A stretch of 64,000 nucleotides of DNA from Pseudomonas sp. B20(2017). Lineage in GTDB: Bacteria > Pseudomonadota > Gammaproteobacteria > Pseudomonadales > Pseudomonadaceae. Shown here piece after piece: positions 40,640-50,978 of the stretch. The stretch is from positions 130,450-194,449 of the forward strand of contig NZ_NEJP01000005.1 in the NCBI RefSeq assembly GCF_002113125.1, read 5' to 3'. The position numbers were made by a program, and so were the translations under genes. Under the pieces are notes generated by a model. It was given only the letters and a program-made list of their open reading frames with translations. It had not been told where the DNA came from and did no database searches. The stretch's first letter is position 1. Every line of letters begins with the position of its first letter.

Positions 40640-40667
40640 TTCACCTGAAGAAAAGTTCTGATAGAAT
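40640..40667 (+). promoter_or_regulatory. Probable suhB promoter
   Basis: TTCACC (40640-40645) and TAGAAT (40662-40667) are 16 bases apart and 36 bases upstream of the suhB ATG. The -10 fits well; the -35 fits moderately. Confidence 0.5.
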
Positions 40668-40703
40668 GCGCGGCTTTCTTTAACAACCTTAGGTGACACA
40701 TCC

Positions 40704-41522
40704 ATGCAGCCCATGCTGAATATCGCGCTGCGCGCCGCCCGCAGCGCCAGTGAACTGATCTTCCGCTCCATCGAGCGCCTGGATACCATCAAGGTCGACG
40801 AAAAAGACGCCAAGGATTACGTATCCGAGGTCGATCGCGCCGCCGAACAGAAAATCATCGACGCCCTGCGCAAGGCTTACCCGAATCACTCGATCATGGG
40901 TGAAGAGACCGGCCTGCACGCCGGCACCGGCATCGAAGGCGAAGAATACCTGTGGATCATCGATCCGCTGGACGGCACCACCAACTTCCTGCGCGGCATT
41001 CCTCACTTCGCTGTCAGCATTGCCTGCAAATACCGTGGTCGCCTGGAACACGCCGTTGTTCTGGATCCGGTTCGCCAGGAAGAATTCACCGCCAGCCGTG
41101 GTCGCGGCGCTCAACTGAACGGTCGTCGCCTGCGCGTCAGCGGTCGCACCAGCCTGGACGGCGCTCTGCTCGGTACCGGTTTCCCGTTCCGTGACGACCA
41201 GATGGACAACCTCGACAACTACCTGGGCATGTTCCGCGCTCTGGTTGGCCAGACTGCCGGCATTCGCCGCGCCGGTTCGGCAAGTCTGGACCTGGCTTAC
41301 GTGGCCGCCGGCCGTTTCGACGCGTTCTGGGAGTCGGGTCTGTCCGAGTGGGACATGGCCGCTGGCGCCCTGCTGATTCAGGAAGCAGGCGGCCTGGTGA
41401 GCGACTTCACCGGCGGTCACGACTTCCTTGAAAAAGGCCACGTTGTTGCCGGCAACACCAAATGCTTCAAGGCAGTTCTGACGGCGATCCAGCCGCACCT
41501 GCCGGCCTCGCTGAAGCGCTAA
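40704..41522 (+). CDS. suhB: Inositol-1-monophosphatase family protein SuhB
   Basis: A 272-residue Mg-dependent phosphatase-fold protein. Metal-binding motifs are GEETG near residue 68, DPLDGTTNFLRG near 87-98 and WDMAAGALLIQEAGG near 215. SuhB also takes part in NusA-linked rRNA antitermination and affects virulence gene expression in P. aeruginosa. It is monocistronic, with a terminator after it. Confidence 0.95.
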   Translation: MQPMLNIALRAARSASELIFRSIERLDTIKVDEKDAKDYVSEVDRAAEQKIIDALRKAYPNHSIMGEETGLHAGTGIEGEEYLWIIDPLDGTTNFLRGIPHFAVSIACKYRGRLEHAVVLDPVRQEEFTASRGRGAQLNGRRLRVSGRTSLDGALLGTGFPFRDDQMDNLDNYLGMFRALVGQTAGIRRAGSASLDLAYVAAGRFDAFWESGLSEWDMAAGALLIQEAGGLVSDFTGGHDFLEKGHVVAGNTKCFKAVLTAIQPHLPASLKR

Positions 41523-41542
41523 GCGTTTCGCGAAACCAAAAA

Positions 41543-41567
41543 AACACCCTTCGGGGTGTTTTTTTAT
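41543..41567 (+). terminator. suhB terminator
   Basis: The stem AACACCC/GGGTGTT with a TTCG tetraloop is followed by a run of T on the plus strand. Confidence 0.85.
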
Positions 41568-41574
41568 GGGCATG

Positions 41575-41600
41575 AAAAAGCACCCCGAAGGGTGCTTTTC
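41575..41600 (-). terminator. Terminator of the glycine-zipper gene
   Basis: The stem AAGCACCC/GGGTGCTT with CGAA loop (TTCG on the minus strand) is followed on the minus strand by T residues. It is nearly the reverse complement of the neighbouring suhB terminator. Confidence 0.8.
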
Positions 41601-41618
41601 TTATAAGCCATCAACCAG

Positions 41619-42167
41619 TTACTGGCCCGGCTCGTTCTGTGACAGGATCAGCTTGCCTTCCTTGTCGACCGGAATCTGATTGCCCGGATCACGATCCATC
41701 CGCACCTTGCCTTCCTTGCCGTCCAGCGAATACCGGACGTCATAGCCCACGACCTTGTCGCTGATGTCATTCACGGTGTTGCAGCGAGTCTGAGTCGTGG
41801 TGTAGGTATCACGCTCCTGCATACCCTCCTGAACCTTGTTACCGGCGTAACCACCACCGACCGCACCGGCCACCGTGGCAATCTTCTTGCCGGTGCCACC
41901 GCCAATCTGGTTACCCAGCAGACCACCTGCCAGCGCACCGACCACGGTGCCGGCGATCTGGTGTTGATCTTTCACCGGCGCCTGCCGGGTCACTGTCACA
42001 TCCTTGCACACTTCACGTGGAGTCTTGATTTGTGTTTTGACCGGTTCTACGGCCAGCACTTGCGCATACTCAGGGCCGCTTTTAACCAGGCTGTAGGTGG
42101 CAACAGCACCCCCGGCAGTCACACCGACAGCACCCAATACCGCACCAACCAGCAACGACTTGTTCAC
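41619..42167 (-). CDS. Glycine-zipper 2TM domain protein
   Basis: A 182-residue protein with a hydrophobic N-terminus (MNKSLLVGAVLGAVGVTAGG) that may be a signal anchor, no lipobox cysteine, and a central glycine zipper (VVGALAGGLLGNQIGGGTGKKI, then VAGAVGGGYAGNKVQEG). The C-terminal part (VGYDVRYSLDGKEGKVRMDRDP) resembles envelope proteins of the 17 kDa surface antigen and SlyB type. The role is unknown beyond an envelope location. It lies between suhB and secF, as PA3819 does in P. aeruginosa. Confidence 0.8.
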   Translation of the reverse strand: MNKSLLVGAVLGAVGVTAGGAVATYSLVKSGPEYAQVLAVEPVKTQIKTPREVCKDVTVTRQAPVKDQHQIAGTVVGALAGGLLGNQIGGGTGKKIATVAGAVGGGYAGNKVQEGMQERDTYTTTQTRCNTVNDISDKVVGYDVRYSLDGKEGKVRMDRDPGNQIPVDKEGKLILSQNEPGQ

Positions 42168-42227
42168 ATGAACCTCCTGACCATCACATGCGGGACGCGC
42201 CCGCGCTTCTCCCAGCCTTGGAGCAAA

Positions 42228-42261
42228 AAAAAAGACGCGAGTTCAACTCGCGTCTTTTTTG
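42228..42261. terminator. Bidirectional terminator downstream of secF side
   Basis: The stem AAGACGCGAGT/ACTCGCGTCTT with a 3-base loop is flanked by nine A on one side and six T on the other. It ends the secDF message and separates it from the glycine-zipper gene. Confidence 0.85.
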
Positions 42262-42287
42262 ACTGACAACCGGGAAAACGATGGCCG

Positions 42288-43202
42288 TTATGGACGGTCG
42301 TCGACTTCCTTCTCGGTATTGACCGGCGGAATCAGGTCTTCCGTCGACAGGTTCAGCCAGATCAGCACCACGTTGGCGATGTAGATCGACGAGTAGGTAC
42401 CCGCCAGAACACCCACCAGCAGCGCCAGGGAGAAGCCGTACAGGTTGTCACCGCCGAAGAACAGCAGCGCCGCGATCGCCAGCAAGGTCGAAACCGAGGT
42501 CGCGATGGTCCGCAGCAGGGTCTGGGTGGTCGAGATGTTGATGTTCTCGATCAGCGTGGCCTTGCGCAGAACACGGAAGTTCTCACGCACCCGGTCGAAC
42601 ACGACGATGGTATCGTTCAGCGAGTAACCGATGATCGCCAGTACCGCCGCCAGCACCGTCAGGTCGAAGGTGATCTGGAAGAACGACAGGATACCCACGG
42701 TCACGATCACGTCATGGATCAGCGACACGATGGCGCCGACCGCAAACTTCCACTGAAAGCGGAAAGCCAGGTAGATCAGGATACCGCCGAGTGCCAGCAG
42801 CATGCCGAGGCCGCCCTGGTCACGCAGTTCTTCGCCGACCTGCGGGCCGACGAACTCGACGCGCTTGACGGTCGCCGGGTTGTCGCCGCCAACCTTCTGC
42901 AGCGCTTCCGCCACCTGATGGCCCAGCTGCGGGTCTTCACCCGGCATGCGCACCAGCAGATCGGTGGTCGCGCCGAAATTCTGCACGACAGCTTCGTGAT
43001 AACCGGAAGAAACCAGTTGCTCACGCACCTTGGTGACATCGGCCGGACGCTCGTAGGTCAGCTCGATGAGCGTACCGCCGGTGAAGTCCAGACCCCAGTT
43101 CATGCCCTTGTGGAACACACTGAAGATTGCCAGCAAGGTCAGGAATACGGTGACGCCGAACGCAAAGTTGCGGACGCCCATGAAGTTGATTGTACGTAAC
43201 AT
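42288..43202 (-). CDS. secF: Protein translocase subunit SecF
   Basis: A 304-residue RND-type inner membrane protein with six membrane segments and one periplasmic domain. Motifs are GLDFTGGTLIEL near residue 34 and the membrane block VIGYSLNDTIVVFDRVREN (as IIGYSLNDTIVVFDRVREN here). With SecD it uses proton flow to finish protein export. It starts 9 bases after the secD stop. Confidence 0.97.
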   Translation of the reverse strand: MLRTINFMGVRNFAFGVTVFLTLLAIFSVFHKGMNWGLDFTGGTLIELTYERPADVTKVREQLVSSGYHEAVVQNFGATTDLLVRMPGEDPQLGHQVAEALQKVGGDNPATVKRVEFVGPQVGEELRDQGGLGMLLALGGILIYLAFRFQWKFAVGAIVSLIHDVIVTVGILSFFQITFDLTVLAAVLAIIGYSLNDTIVVFDRVRENFRVLRKATLIENINISTTQTLLRTIATSVSTLLAIAALLFFGGDNLYGFSLALLVGVLAGTYSSIYIANVVLIWLNLSTEDLIPPVNTEKEVDDRP

Positions 43203-43211
43203 GGCAGCCCC

Positions 43212-45080
43212 TTAAATCCACAACTTCTTGAAGTCACGACCGCCGAAGATCAGGTTGACCATCGCGCGGGTGACCATGATGGCCGTGAACATCGAAGTCA
43301 GAACCCCGAGGGACATGGTTACTGCGAAGCCCTTCACCGGGCCGGTGCCCATGGCGAAGAGGATGCCGCCGACCAGCAAGGTGGTCAGGTTGGCGTCGAG
43401 AATCGCAGTGAATGCCCGACCGAAGCCTTCGTTGATTGCACGCTGCACGGTCATGCCGGCGGCGATCTCTTCACGAATCCGCGAGAAGATCAGTACGTTG
43501 GCGTCGACCGCCATACCCATGGTCAACACGATACCGGCGATACCCGGCAGGGTCAGCGTGGCACCCAGCAGCGACATCAGCGCCAGCAGCAGCACCATGT
43601 TCACCGCCAGTGCAACGGTGGCGATCAGGCCGAAGAAACGGTAGATGGCGATGATGAACAGCGAGACGAACAGCATGCCCCACAGCGATGCATCGATACC
43701 CTTGGTGATGTTGTCCGCACCCAGGCTCGGGCCGATGGTGCGTTCTTCAGCAAAGTACATCGGAGCGGCCAGACCACCGGCACGCAGCAGCAGCGCCAGT
43801 TCGGACGACTCGCCCTGGCCGTTCAGGCCAGTGATACGGAACTGAGCACCCAGCGGCGACTGAATGGTCGCCAGGCTGATGATTTTCTTCTCTTCCTTGA
43901 AGGTCTGCACCGCGACGTCTTTCTCGACGCCATCGACCACTTGCTTGGTGTAAGTGGTGACCGGACGCTGCTCGATGAAGATCACCGCCATGCTGCGACC
44001 GACGTTGCTGCGGGTCGCGCGGCTCATCAGCTCGCCACCGTGGCCATCCAGACGGATGTTCACTTCAGGGGTGCCGTGCTCGCCGAAACCGGCCTTGGCG
44101 TCAGTCACCTGGTCACCGGTGATGATCAGGCCACGCTCGATCTGGGCAGGAGGACGCTTGCCTTCGCGGAATTCGAAGGTCTCGGAAGTGGCTTTCGAAG
44201 CGCCCGGCTCTGCAGCCAGACGGAACTCCAGGTTCGCCGTCTTGCCGAGGATACGCTTGGCTTCGGCAGTGTCCTGCACGCCCGGCAGCTCAACCACGAT
44301 ACGGTTGGCGCCCTGACGCTGGACGATCGGTTCGGCAACACCCAGCTCGTTGACGCGGTTACGTACCGTGGTCAGGTTCTGCTTGATGGAGTATTCACGG
44401 ATTTCCGCCAGCTTGGCCGGGGTCATCGCCAGACGCAGCACCGGTTGACCGTTGAGGTCGGCCGGAACAATGTCGAAATCGTTGAAATTCTTGCGGATCA
44501 GCGCACGGGCCTGTTCGCGGGAATCAGCATCGCTGAAGCCCAGCTGAATGGCGCCATTGAGTTGCGGCAGGCTGCGATAACGCAGTTTCTCTTTGCGCAA
44601 CAGGCTCTTGACGTCGCCTTCGTAGACTTTCAGGCGGGCATCGAGGGCTTTGTCCATGTCCACTTCCAGCAGGAAGTGCACACCACCGGACAAGTCCAGA
44701 CCCAGCTTCATCGGGTGCGCGGCCACGCTGCGCAGCCATTGCGGAGTGGTTTGTGCCAGGTTCAGCGCGACGACGTAGTCATCACCCAATGCCTTGCGGA
44801 CAACGTCCTTGGCCGGCAGCTGGTCTTCAGCCTTGGTCAGACGGATCAGACCGCCCTTGCCGTTCGCAGCCAGGCTCGAAGCCTTGACGTTGATCCCGGA
44901 TTCCTTGAGCGCGGTGCTCACGCGATCCAGATCGGCCTGATTGACCTGCAGGGCCGTGCTGGCGCCGCTGATCTGAATGGCCGGGTCATCGGGGTATAGA
45001 TTCGGAGCGGAATAAATCAGACCGATCGCCAGCACCGCCAGGATCAGAATGTATTTCCACAGAGGATATTTGTTCAGCAT
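43212..45080 (-). CDS. secD: Protein translocase subunit SecD
   Basis: A 622-residue partner of SecF. An N-terminal membrane helix, a large periplasmic region with GLDLSGGVHFLLEVDM near residue 121 and a P1 domain, and five C-terminal membrane segments with GMAVDANVLIFSRIREE are all present. I chose ATG 45080 (MLNKYPLWKY); the frame opens one codon earlier at GTG. It lies between yajC and secF. Confidence 0.97.
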   Translation of the reverse strand: MLNKYPLWKYILILAVLAIGLIYSAPNLYPDDPAIQISGASTALQVNQADLDRVSTALKESGINVKASSLAANGKGGLIRLTKAEDQLPAKDVVRKALGDDYVVALNLAQTTPQWLRSVAAHPMKLGLDLSGGVHFLLEVDMDKALDARLKVYEGDVKSLLRKEKLRYRSLPQLNGAIQLGFSDADSREQARALIRKNFNDFDIVPADLNGQPVLRLAMTPAKLAEIREYSIKQNLTTVRNRVNELGVAEPIVQRQGANRIVVELPGVQDTAEAKRILGKTANLEFRLAAEPGASKATSETFEFREGKRPPAQIERGLIITGDQVTDAKAGFGEHGTPEVNIRLDGHGGELMSRATRSNVGRSMAVIFIEQRPVTTYTKQVVDGVEKDVAVQTFKEEKKIISLATIQSPLGAQFRITGLNGQGESSELALLLRAGGLAAPMYFAEERTIGPSLGADNITKGIDASLWGMLFVSLFIIAIYRFFGLIATVALAVNMVLLLALMSLLGATLTLPGIAGIVLTMGMAVDANVLIFSRIREEIAAGMTVQRAINEGFGRAFTAILDANLTTLLVGGILFAMGTGPVKGFAVTMSLGVLTSMFTAIMVTRAMVNLIFGGRDFKKLWI

Positions 45081-45144
45081 CACGCCGCCCGTTATGAACG
45101 CGGGGCGCCTTGCGCGCCCCGTCGATTGAGTAGAAGTTGGAACC

Positions 45145-45480
45145 TTAGATCGCTTTCAGCGTGCCTTTTGGCAGTGTGGCGGCGATGGCGCCCTTCTGGA
45201 ACTTCATTTCCACGGTGTCGGAAACTTCCAGAACCACGAAGTCATCGGCCACTTTAGTGATCTTGCCGGCGATGCCGCCGGTGGTGACCACTTCGTCGCC
45301 CTTCTGCAGGCTGCTCAGCAGGTTCTTCTGCTCTTTGGCGCGCTTGGCCTGTGGACGCCAGATCATCAGGTAGAAGATGACCAGGAAGCCGACCAGGAAA
45401 ATCCACTCGAAGCCGCCGCCCATAGGCGCTGCAGCCGGTGCAGCCGCGTCAGCCATGGCATTAGAGATAAAAAAGCTCAT
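45145..45480 (-). CDS. yajC: Preprotein translocase subunit YajC
   Basis: A 111-residue protein with one membrane segment (about 20-40, FEWIFLVGFLVIFYLMIWRPQ) and a small cytoplasmic domain (GDEVVTTGGIAGKITKV). It binds the SecDF complex. The queA-tgt-yajC-secD-secF order is the widespread gammaproteobacterial one. Confidence 0.96.
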   Translation of the reverse strand: MSFFISNAMADAAAPAAAPMGGGFEWIFLVGFLVIFYLMIWRPQAKRAKEQKNLLSSLQKGDEVVTTGGIAGKITKVADDFVVLEVSDTVEMKFQKGAIAATLPKGTLKAI

Positions 45481-45523
45481 TTAGCACTCCAGTTGCAAAT
45501 GTTGAATCTTGGGGTCAGAAAAC

Positions 45524-47703
<2,180 letters not shown>

Positions 47704-47769
47704 GATGGGGTTCGTCTAGCAGGGCCGGAAAGTCTAGCGGAAATATCGAAAATTGACCATGAAACGTGA

Positions 47770-47798
47770 TTGACCAACGGTAGGCACCTCTCTATACT
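47770..47798 (+). promoter_or_regulatory. Promoter of the tRNA-Leu gene
   Basis: TTGACC (47770-47775) and TATACT (47793-47798) are 17 bases apart, 13 bases before the mature tRNA. Confidence 0.8.
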
Positions 47799-47811
47799 TC
47801 GCCGCCATTGA

Positions 47812-47896
47812 GCCCTGATGGCGGAATTGGTAGACGCGGCGGATTCAAAATCCGTTTTCGAAAGGAGTGGGAGTTCGAGTCTCCCTCGGGGCACCA
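47812..47896 (+). tRNA. tRNA-Leu, anticodon CAA (reads UUG)
   Basis: An 85-base cloverleaf: acceptor GCCCTGA pairs with TCGGGGC, the anticodon loop is TTCAAAA, a long variable arm marks it as a class II tRNA, the T loop is TTCGAGT and CCA is encoded. It stands alone between queA and a small gene. Confidence 0.95.
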
Positions 47897-47902
47897 AAAT
47901 TA

Positions 47903-47932
47903 GAAAAGGTCTTGCTTAGCAAGGCCTTTTTT
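47903..47932 (+). terminator. tRNA-Leu terminator
   Basis: AAGGTCTTGC, a loop and GCAAGGCCTT run into eight T, seven bases after the tRNA. Confidence 0.85.
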
Positions 47933-47989
47933 TTCGTCTGCCGGAAAGTGCCACTGGCCAACCGGCGAGATTTCACACAGGTTCACTGC

Positions 47990-48319
47990 ATGGAAACGTC
48001 ACTGGAAACCGTTGCCCTGTTCTCCCTCAAACTCGCGTATGAGGAAGAAGGCTTGAGCCCGATTCTGCGCGATGACATGGTCATGGGCGACTATCAGAAA
48101 GACGTGTTCGAATTGCTGGTGCGCCGGGGTGATGTCGAGACGATCCAGTTCAAGATGAACGAGTGCCTGGCGCTGGCGATGGATGCGCTGGGTGGCGTCG
48201 AGAAACCGTTGGGGCGCGAACTGCACAAGTTGTCGACCGACTTCAGTCAGGCGCAGTCGCTGGAGCAGCTGGATCAGCCGCTGCTCGCGCTCAAGGGTTA
48301 TCTCAAGGACATTCTTTAA
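47990..48319 (+). CDS. Small conserved hypothetical protein
   Basis: A 109-residue soluble, acidic, helical protein (METSLETVALFSLKLAYEEE) with no signal peptide or membrane segment. The open frame reaches back into the tRNA gene, so I chose ATG 47990, where the composition becomes protein-like. It is followed within a few bases by the first copy of the promoter-like module described below. I recognise no domain; it appears to be a Pseudomonas-specific protein next to this tRNA. Confidence 0.6.
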   Translation: METSLETVALFSLKLAYEEEGLSPILRDDMVMGDYQKDVFELLVRRGDVETIQFKMNECLALAMDALGGVEKPLGRELHKLSTDFSQAQSLEQLDQPLLALKGYLKDIL

Positions 48320-48326
48320 GCTACGC

Positions 48327-48376
48327 AGATGAAGAAAGTGGCGCGAAGCTTCTATTTTGATATCTTGCCGTCCACT
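48327..48376 (+). promoter_or_regulatory. Upstream module copy A of the small membrane-protein genes
   Basis: Fifty bases that match 50401-50450 at 45 positions. The core CTATTTTG-A-TATCTTGCCG (48352-48370) includes an extended -10-like TGATATCTT and ends 59 bases before the ATG at 48430. The module also contains a 17-codon frame (MKKVARSFYFDILPSTR). Confidence 0.6.
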
Positions 48377-48429
48377 CGCTAGAGGCCTGTCAACCGCCTC
48401 TGTTATCGCGTACTCGGGAATGAACCAAA

Positions 48430-48795
48430 ATGGATGCTGTGTTGTGCTTGCTGGTGATGGCTGGAACCTGGCTGTGGGTAGTGAAGCAACGGGGTGAGTG
48501 GAACCTGTTGCTGGCCAACCTTGCCGGCGCCGGAAGTGGCGTGGTAACCGGTATTGTGTTCACGCTGATTTACGACGCAGTCATTGGTACGTCGATGGCG
48601 ACACCCAACCTGAATCGCAGTCTGGTGGTGTTCATCACCAGCGCGGGTGTTCTGGCGGGGGTATGGCTGTGGATTGCCAATCGCCGTCACCCCGAACATC
48701 CGGTTGCACGGCAGGTGCTCGGCGCGGCGTGTGGCCTGGCCGCCGGCATGGCGACCCTGATGTTTCTCGCGGTGAATTATTTCCCCCACACGTGA
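48430..48795 (+). CDS. Small inner-membrane protein, paralog 1 of 3
   Basis: A 121-residue protein with about four hydrophobic segments. Its N-terminal block TWLWVVKQRGEWNLLLANLAG matches the same region of the genes at 50505 (WVVRQRGAWNLILANVLG) and 50979 (WVVKNRGSWNLFYANLVG). The second half (EHPVARQVLGAACG) matches only the gene at 50505. I recognise no named family. The start ATG 48430 has only a weak GGGA upstream. It shares an upstream module with its paralogs. Confidence 0.65.
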   Translation: MDAVLCLLVMAGTWLWVVKQRGEWNLLLANLAGAGSGVVTGIVFTLIYDAVIGTSMATPNLNRSLVVFITSAGVLAGVWLWIANRRHPEHPVARQVLGAACGLAAGMATLMFLAVNYFPHT

Positions 48796-48929
48796 CTGGA
48801 CGGCGTGACTATTTAACATTCAGGCACAGTTGCCGGGGTAGCTGGATCAGCCAGGCATCGCCCTAGCTGAAACCGAAGTTGGATCATGGAAACGCCACTT
48901 CAACAAACACCGACCGGACAAGGTCAGCG

Positions 48930-49463
48930 TCACTGACTTGTCTTTAAAAGCGTCTGCGCCCACGATCGCGGACTACTCACGTCCCCCAGACCTCGCTCCG
49001 ACCTTATACTTACATACGCAGGAATAGTTACGCCTACTGGACGCAGATCCTTCATATCGTATGCTTTAGCGTCTTCAAGCAAGTCCTTCTTGTTACCCGT
49101 AACGATGATCAAGATAGACTCATTCGGCGCTAGATAGTCGCTTCGAATACGTACTGTTTTCAACGGCGGTCCGTTCGGTTCCTCTTCTACCTTTCCCACA
49201 AAGCCCTGCATCACTTGAACAAAATCACCATGATGCGCATTGAGAACTATATCTACCGATTTGGCAGTCCCCCTTCCTTCATTTTTAACAACAAAAAATG
49301 ATCGAAAGTTGTCCCCATCAATTTCTCGATTCGCCTCAGTCCCGACGAGCTTCGGTTGAAGGTACATTTCCAACAGTAAAGGGCTGGTCAGCGCCACGTT
49401 GACCACACTGACAAACAGTGCTGAGACTGAGAGTGTCGTGGCAAACTTCGAAGAATTACTCAT
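48930..49463 (-). CDS. Hypothetical single-pass membrane protein, AT-richer
   Basis: A 177-residue protein with one N-terminal membrane segment (TTLSVSALFVSVVNVALTSPLLL) and a beta-rich exterior domain; FVVKNEGRGTAKSVDIVL resembles CARDB-type Ig-like modules. Base composition is visibly lower in GC than its neighbours, and codons such as ATA and AGA are common, suggesting acquisition by transfer. I chose ATG 49463; a TTG at 49502 would extend it. It lies between paralogs 1 and 2 on the opposite strand. Function unknown. Confidence 0.55.
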   Translation of the reverse strand: MSNSSKFATTLSVSALFVSVVNVALTSPLLLEMYLQPKLVGTEANREIDGDNFRSFFVVKNEGRGTAKSVDIVLNAHHGDFVQVMQGFVGKVEEEPNGPPLKTVRIRSDYLAPNESILIIVTGNKKDLLEDAKAYDMKDLRPVGVTIPAYVSIRSERGLGDVSSPRSWAQTLLKTSQ

Positions 49464-49637
49464 GAGCGTACATACAACCGTATTTGAATGATTAGGGAAC
49501 AACGTACAACCAGAAATTTCTGCCTCTTAAAAGGCGTATAGAAATACTCTTCCAGAGAGTTAGAAGAAGCCTTTATTGCTGAAGTCGATTATCTGCCCTT
49601 CCTCCTTTCCACGAAAACGCATTGGTAGTGCTCGCTC

Positions 49638-50384
49638 TTAGCGCCGAGCCCTCAGCACCCGAATATCCGTCGCAAACCCGTCCGCACCGACCATTTTCTT
49701 CCAGCCCACATACTGAAACTCGCCCCGCTCATCGATGTAATCCCCCTTCTCCACCGACCTGCCGCCGACGATCGCCACGCGTTTTTCCTCACCACAGCCG
49801 CCATCCGACGGCCGAACGGTGTAGATCACATACGGCTTCACATATTGCGTGGCGCGAAAGTATTGGCCGCAGACTTCATCGACGGTAATCATCATGGTTT
49901 TCAGGCGTGCTTCGCCGTCCGTGTCTTCGTGGAGTTTGAGGAAGGAAATTTCGCCGACATCGCTGTAGCCGAGCGAACGGGCGCGTTGGTATTCAGGGGA
50001 GTTCTGGTGGGCGATTCGACCTTGCTCGGCGGCCTGGTTCATTCTGTCGGCGAACTCGGCTTTGCCACGGGCAATCATCGCATCGGCCTCGGCCGCTACG
50101 TTTTCGCATTGGGCGAATTCCCCGGAGGCGAGGTACTGGGGAGGCAGGTTCGTGCGGTGCTCATTCATGCTCCCCTGGCTGTTCTCCAGATCGCCCATCA
50201 CCTCAAAGGCGCCGGGTACGCGACCGCTTTGGACGTCAGCCATTTTTTCCTGCATGCGCTGACAGTTGGCGAGGTAATACTTCCAGCTGTTTTCCGGGTG
50301 CTCTTTCCAGGCGGCGAATGCCGGAGTCAGCGTGGTAGCAAGGACGAACGCACAAAACAGACGGCAGGTTTTGAGAGCAGGCAT
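49638..50384 (-). CDS. Hypothetical exported protein
   Basis: A 248-residue protein with a cleavable signal peptide (MPALKTCRLFCAFVLATTLTPAFAA). The mature part has a helical Gln/Met-rich half (NCQRMQEKMADVQSG...), four scattered cysteines and a C-terminal half rich in beta residues with two glycine turns. I recognise no domain. Its start is only 16 bases from the second promoter-like module, which points the other way, so the two may share control. Confidence 0.6.
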   Translation of the reverse strand: MPALKTCRLFCAFVLATTLTPAFAAWKEHPENSWKYYLANCQRMQEKMADVQSGRVPGAFEVMGDLENSQGSMNEHRTNLPPQYLASGEFAQCENVAAEADAMIARGKAEFADRMNQAAEQGRIAHQNSPEYQRARSLGYSDVGEISFLKLHEDTDGEARLKTMMITVDEVCGQYFRATQYVKPYVIYTVRPSDGGCGEEKRVAIVGGRSVEKGDYIDERGEFQYVGWKKMVGADGFATDIRVLRARR

Positions 50385-50400
50385 GAGTAGTCCATTACGG

Positions 50401-50450
50401 AGATGAAGTCAGTGGCGCGACGCTACTATTTTGCTATCTTGCCGTCCACT
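50401..50450 (+). promoter_or_regulatory. Upstream module copy B
   Basis: It matches 48327-48376 at 45 of 50 positions. The core CTATTTTGCTATCTTGCCG (50426-50444) holds an extended -10-like TGCTATCTT and ends 60 bases before ATG 50505. The frame inside it (MKSVARRYYFAILPST) runs on in frame into paralog 2. Confidence 0.6.
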
Positions 50451-50504
50451 GTCGAGCAAGGTGCCAAAGGCCTGATCAACACCGATTCAGAAGTGAAGAA
50501 TGCG

Positions 50505-50858
50505 ATGGAAATAGCCGTTATGTTTGTTGCCTGGGCGGCCATGTGGGTATGGGTTGTCAGGCAGCGTGGTGCCTGGAATCTGATCCTCGCCAATGTGCTC
50601 GGCGCCGCCAGCGGCATGATGGTAGGCGTGGTGGTCTCGGAGTTTTACATTCGCCTGTTCGGGGCGGACCGGCCGCCCATACCCGGGCTCATGGGCACAG
50701 TACTGCAGATGCTGACAACCGCTGCGGCGCTGGTGGGTGTATGGATGCTGGTATCCCATCGATCGCAGGTCGAACATCCTGTTGCGCGTCAGCTACTGGC
50801 AGGTCTTTGCGGCACCGTGGCCGGCCTGACAACATTCATGTTTTTTGCACTCAAATAA
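50505..50858 (+). CDS. Small inner-membrane protein, paralog 2 of 3
   Basis: A 117-residue, four-segment membrane protein. MWVWVVRQRGAWNLILANVLGAASG matches paralog 1 at the N-terminus, and VEHPVARQLLAGLCGTVAG matches its C-terminal half. I chose ATG 50505 (MEIAVMF), equivalent to the start of paralog 3. An in-frame start at 50403 within the upstream module would add 34 residues; the conserved spacing of the module argues against it. Confidence 0.65.
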   Translation: MEIAVMFVAWAAMWVWVVRQRGAWNLILANVLGAASGMMVGVVVSEFYIRLFGADRPPIPGLMGTVLQMLTTAAALVGVWMLVSHRSQVEHPVARQLLAGLCGTVAGLTTFMFFALK

Positions 50859-50901
50859 TTTTGCCGGCGTTGAATGCGATGGTTGCTGTAGCAGCGGATG
50901 T

Positions 50902-50920
50902 CTATTTTGCTATCTTGCCG
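50902..50920 (+). promoter_or_regulatory. Upstream module copy C (core only)
   Basis: CTATTTTGCTATCTTGCCG is identical to the core of copy B and ends 58 bases before ATG 50979. Sequence further upstream has diverged. Confidence 0.55.
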
Positions 50921-50978
50921 CCCATCTCAGCACTGCGAGCGCTGAATTCAGGTTTTGCAGGTTTAAGGAAAGGATCGA

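Noticed and set aside
48886..48936. Sixteen-codon frame METPLQQTPTGQGQRH
   Set aside because: It is too short, overlaps the end of the opposite gene and has no ribosome-binding site; similarity of its first residues to the protein at 47990 is probably chance.
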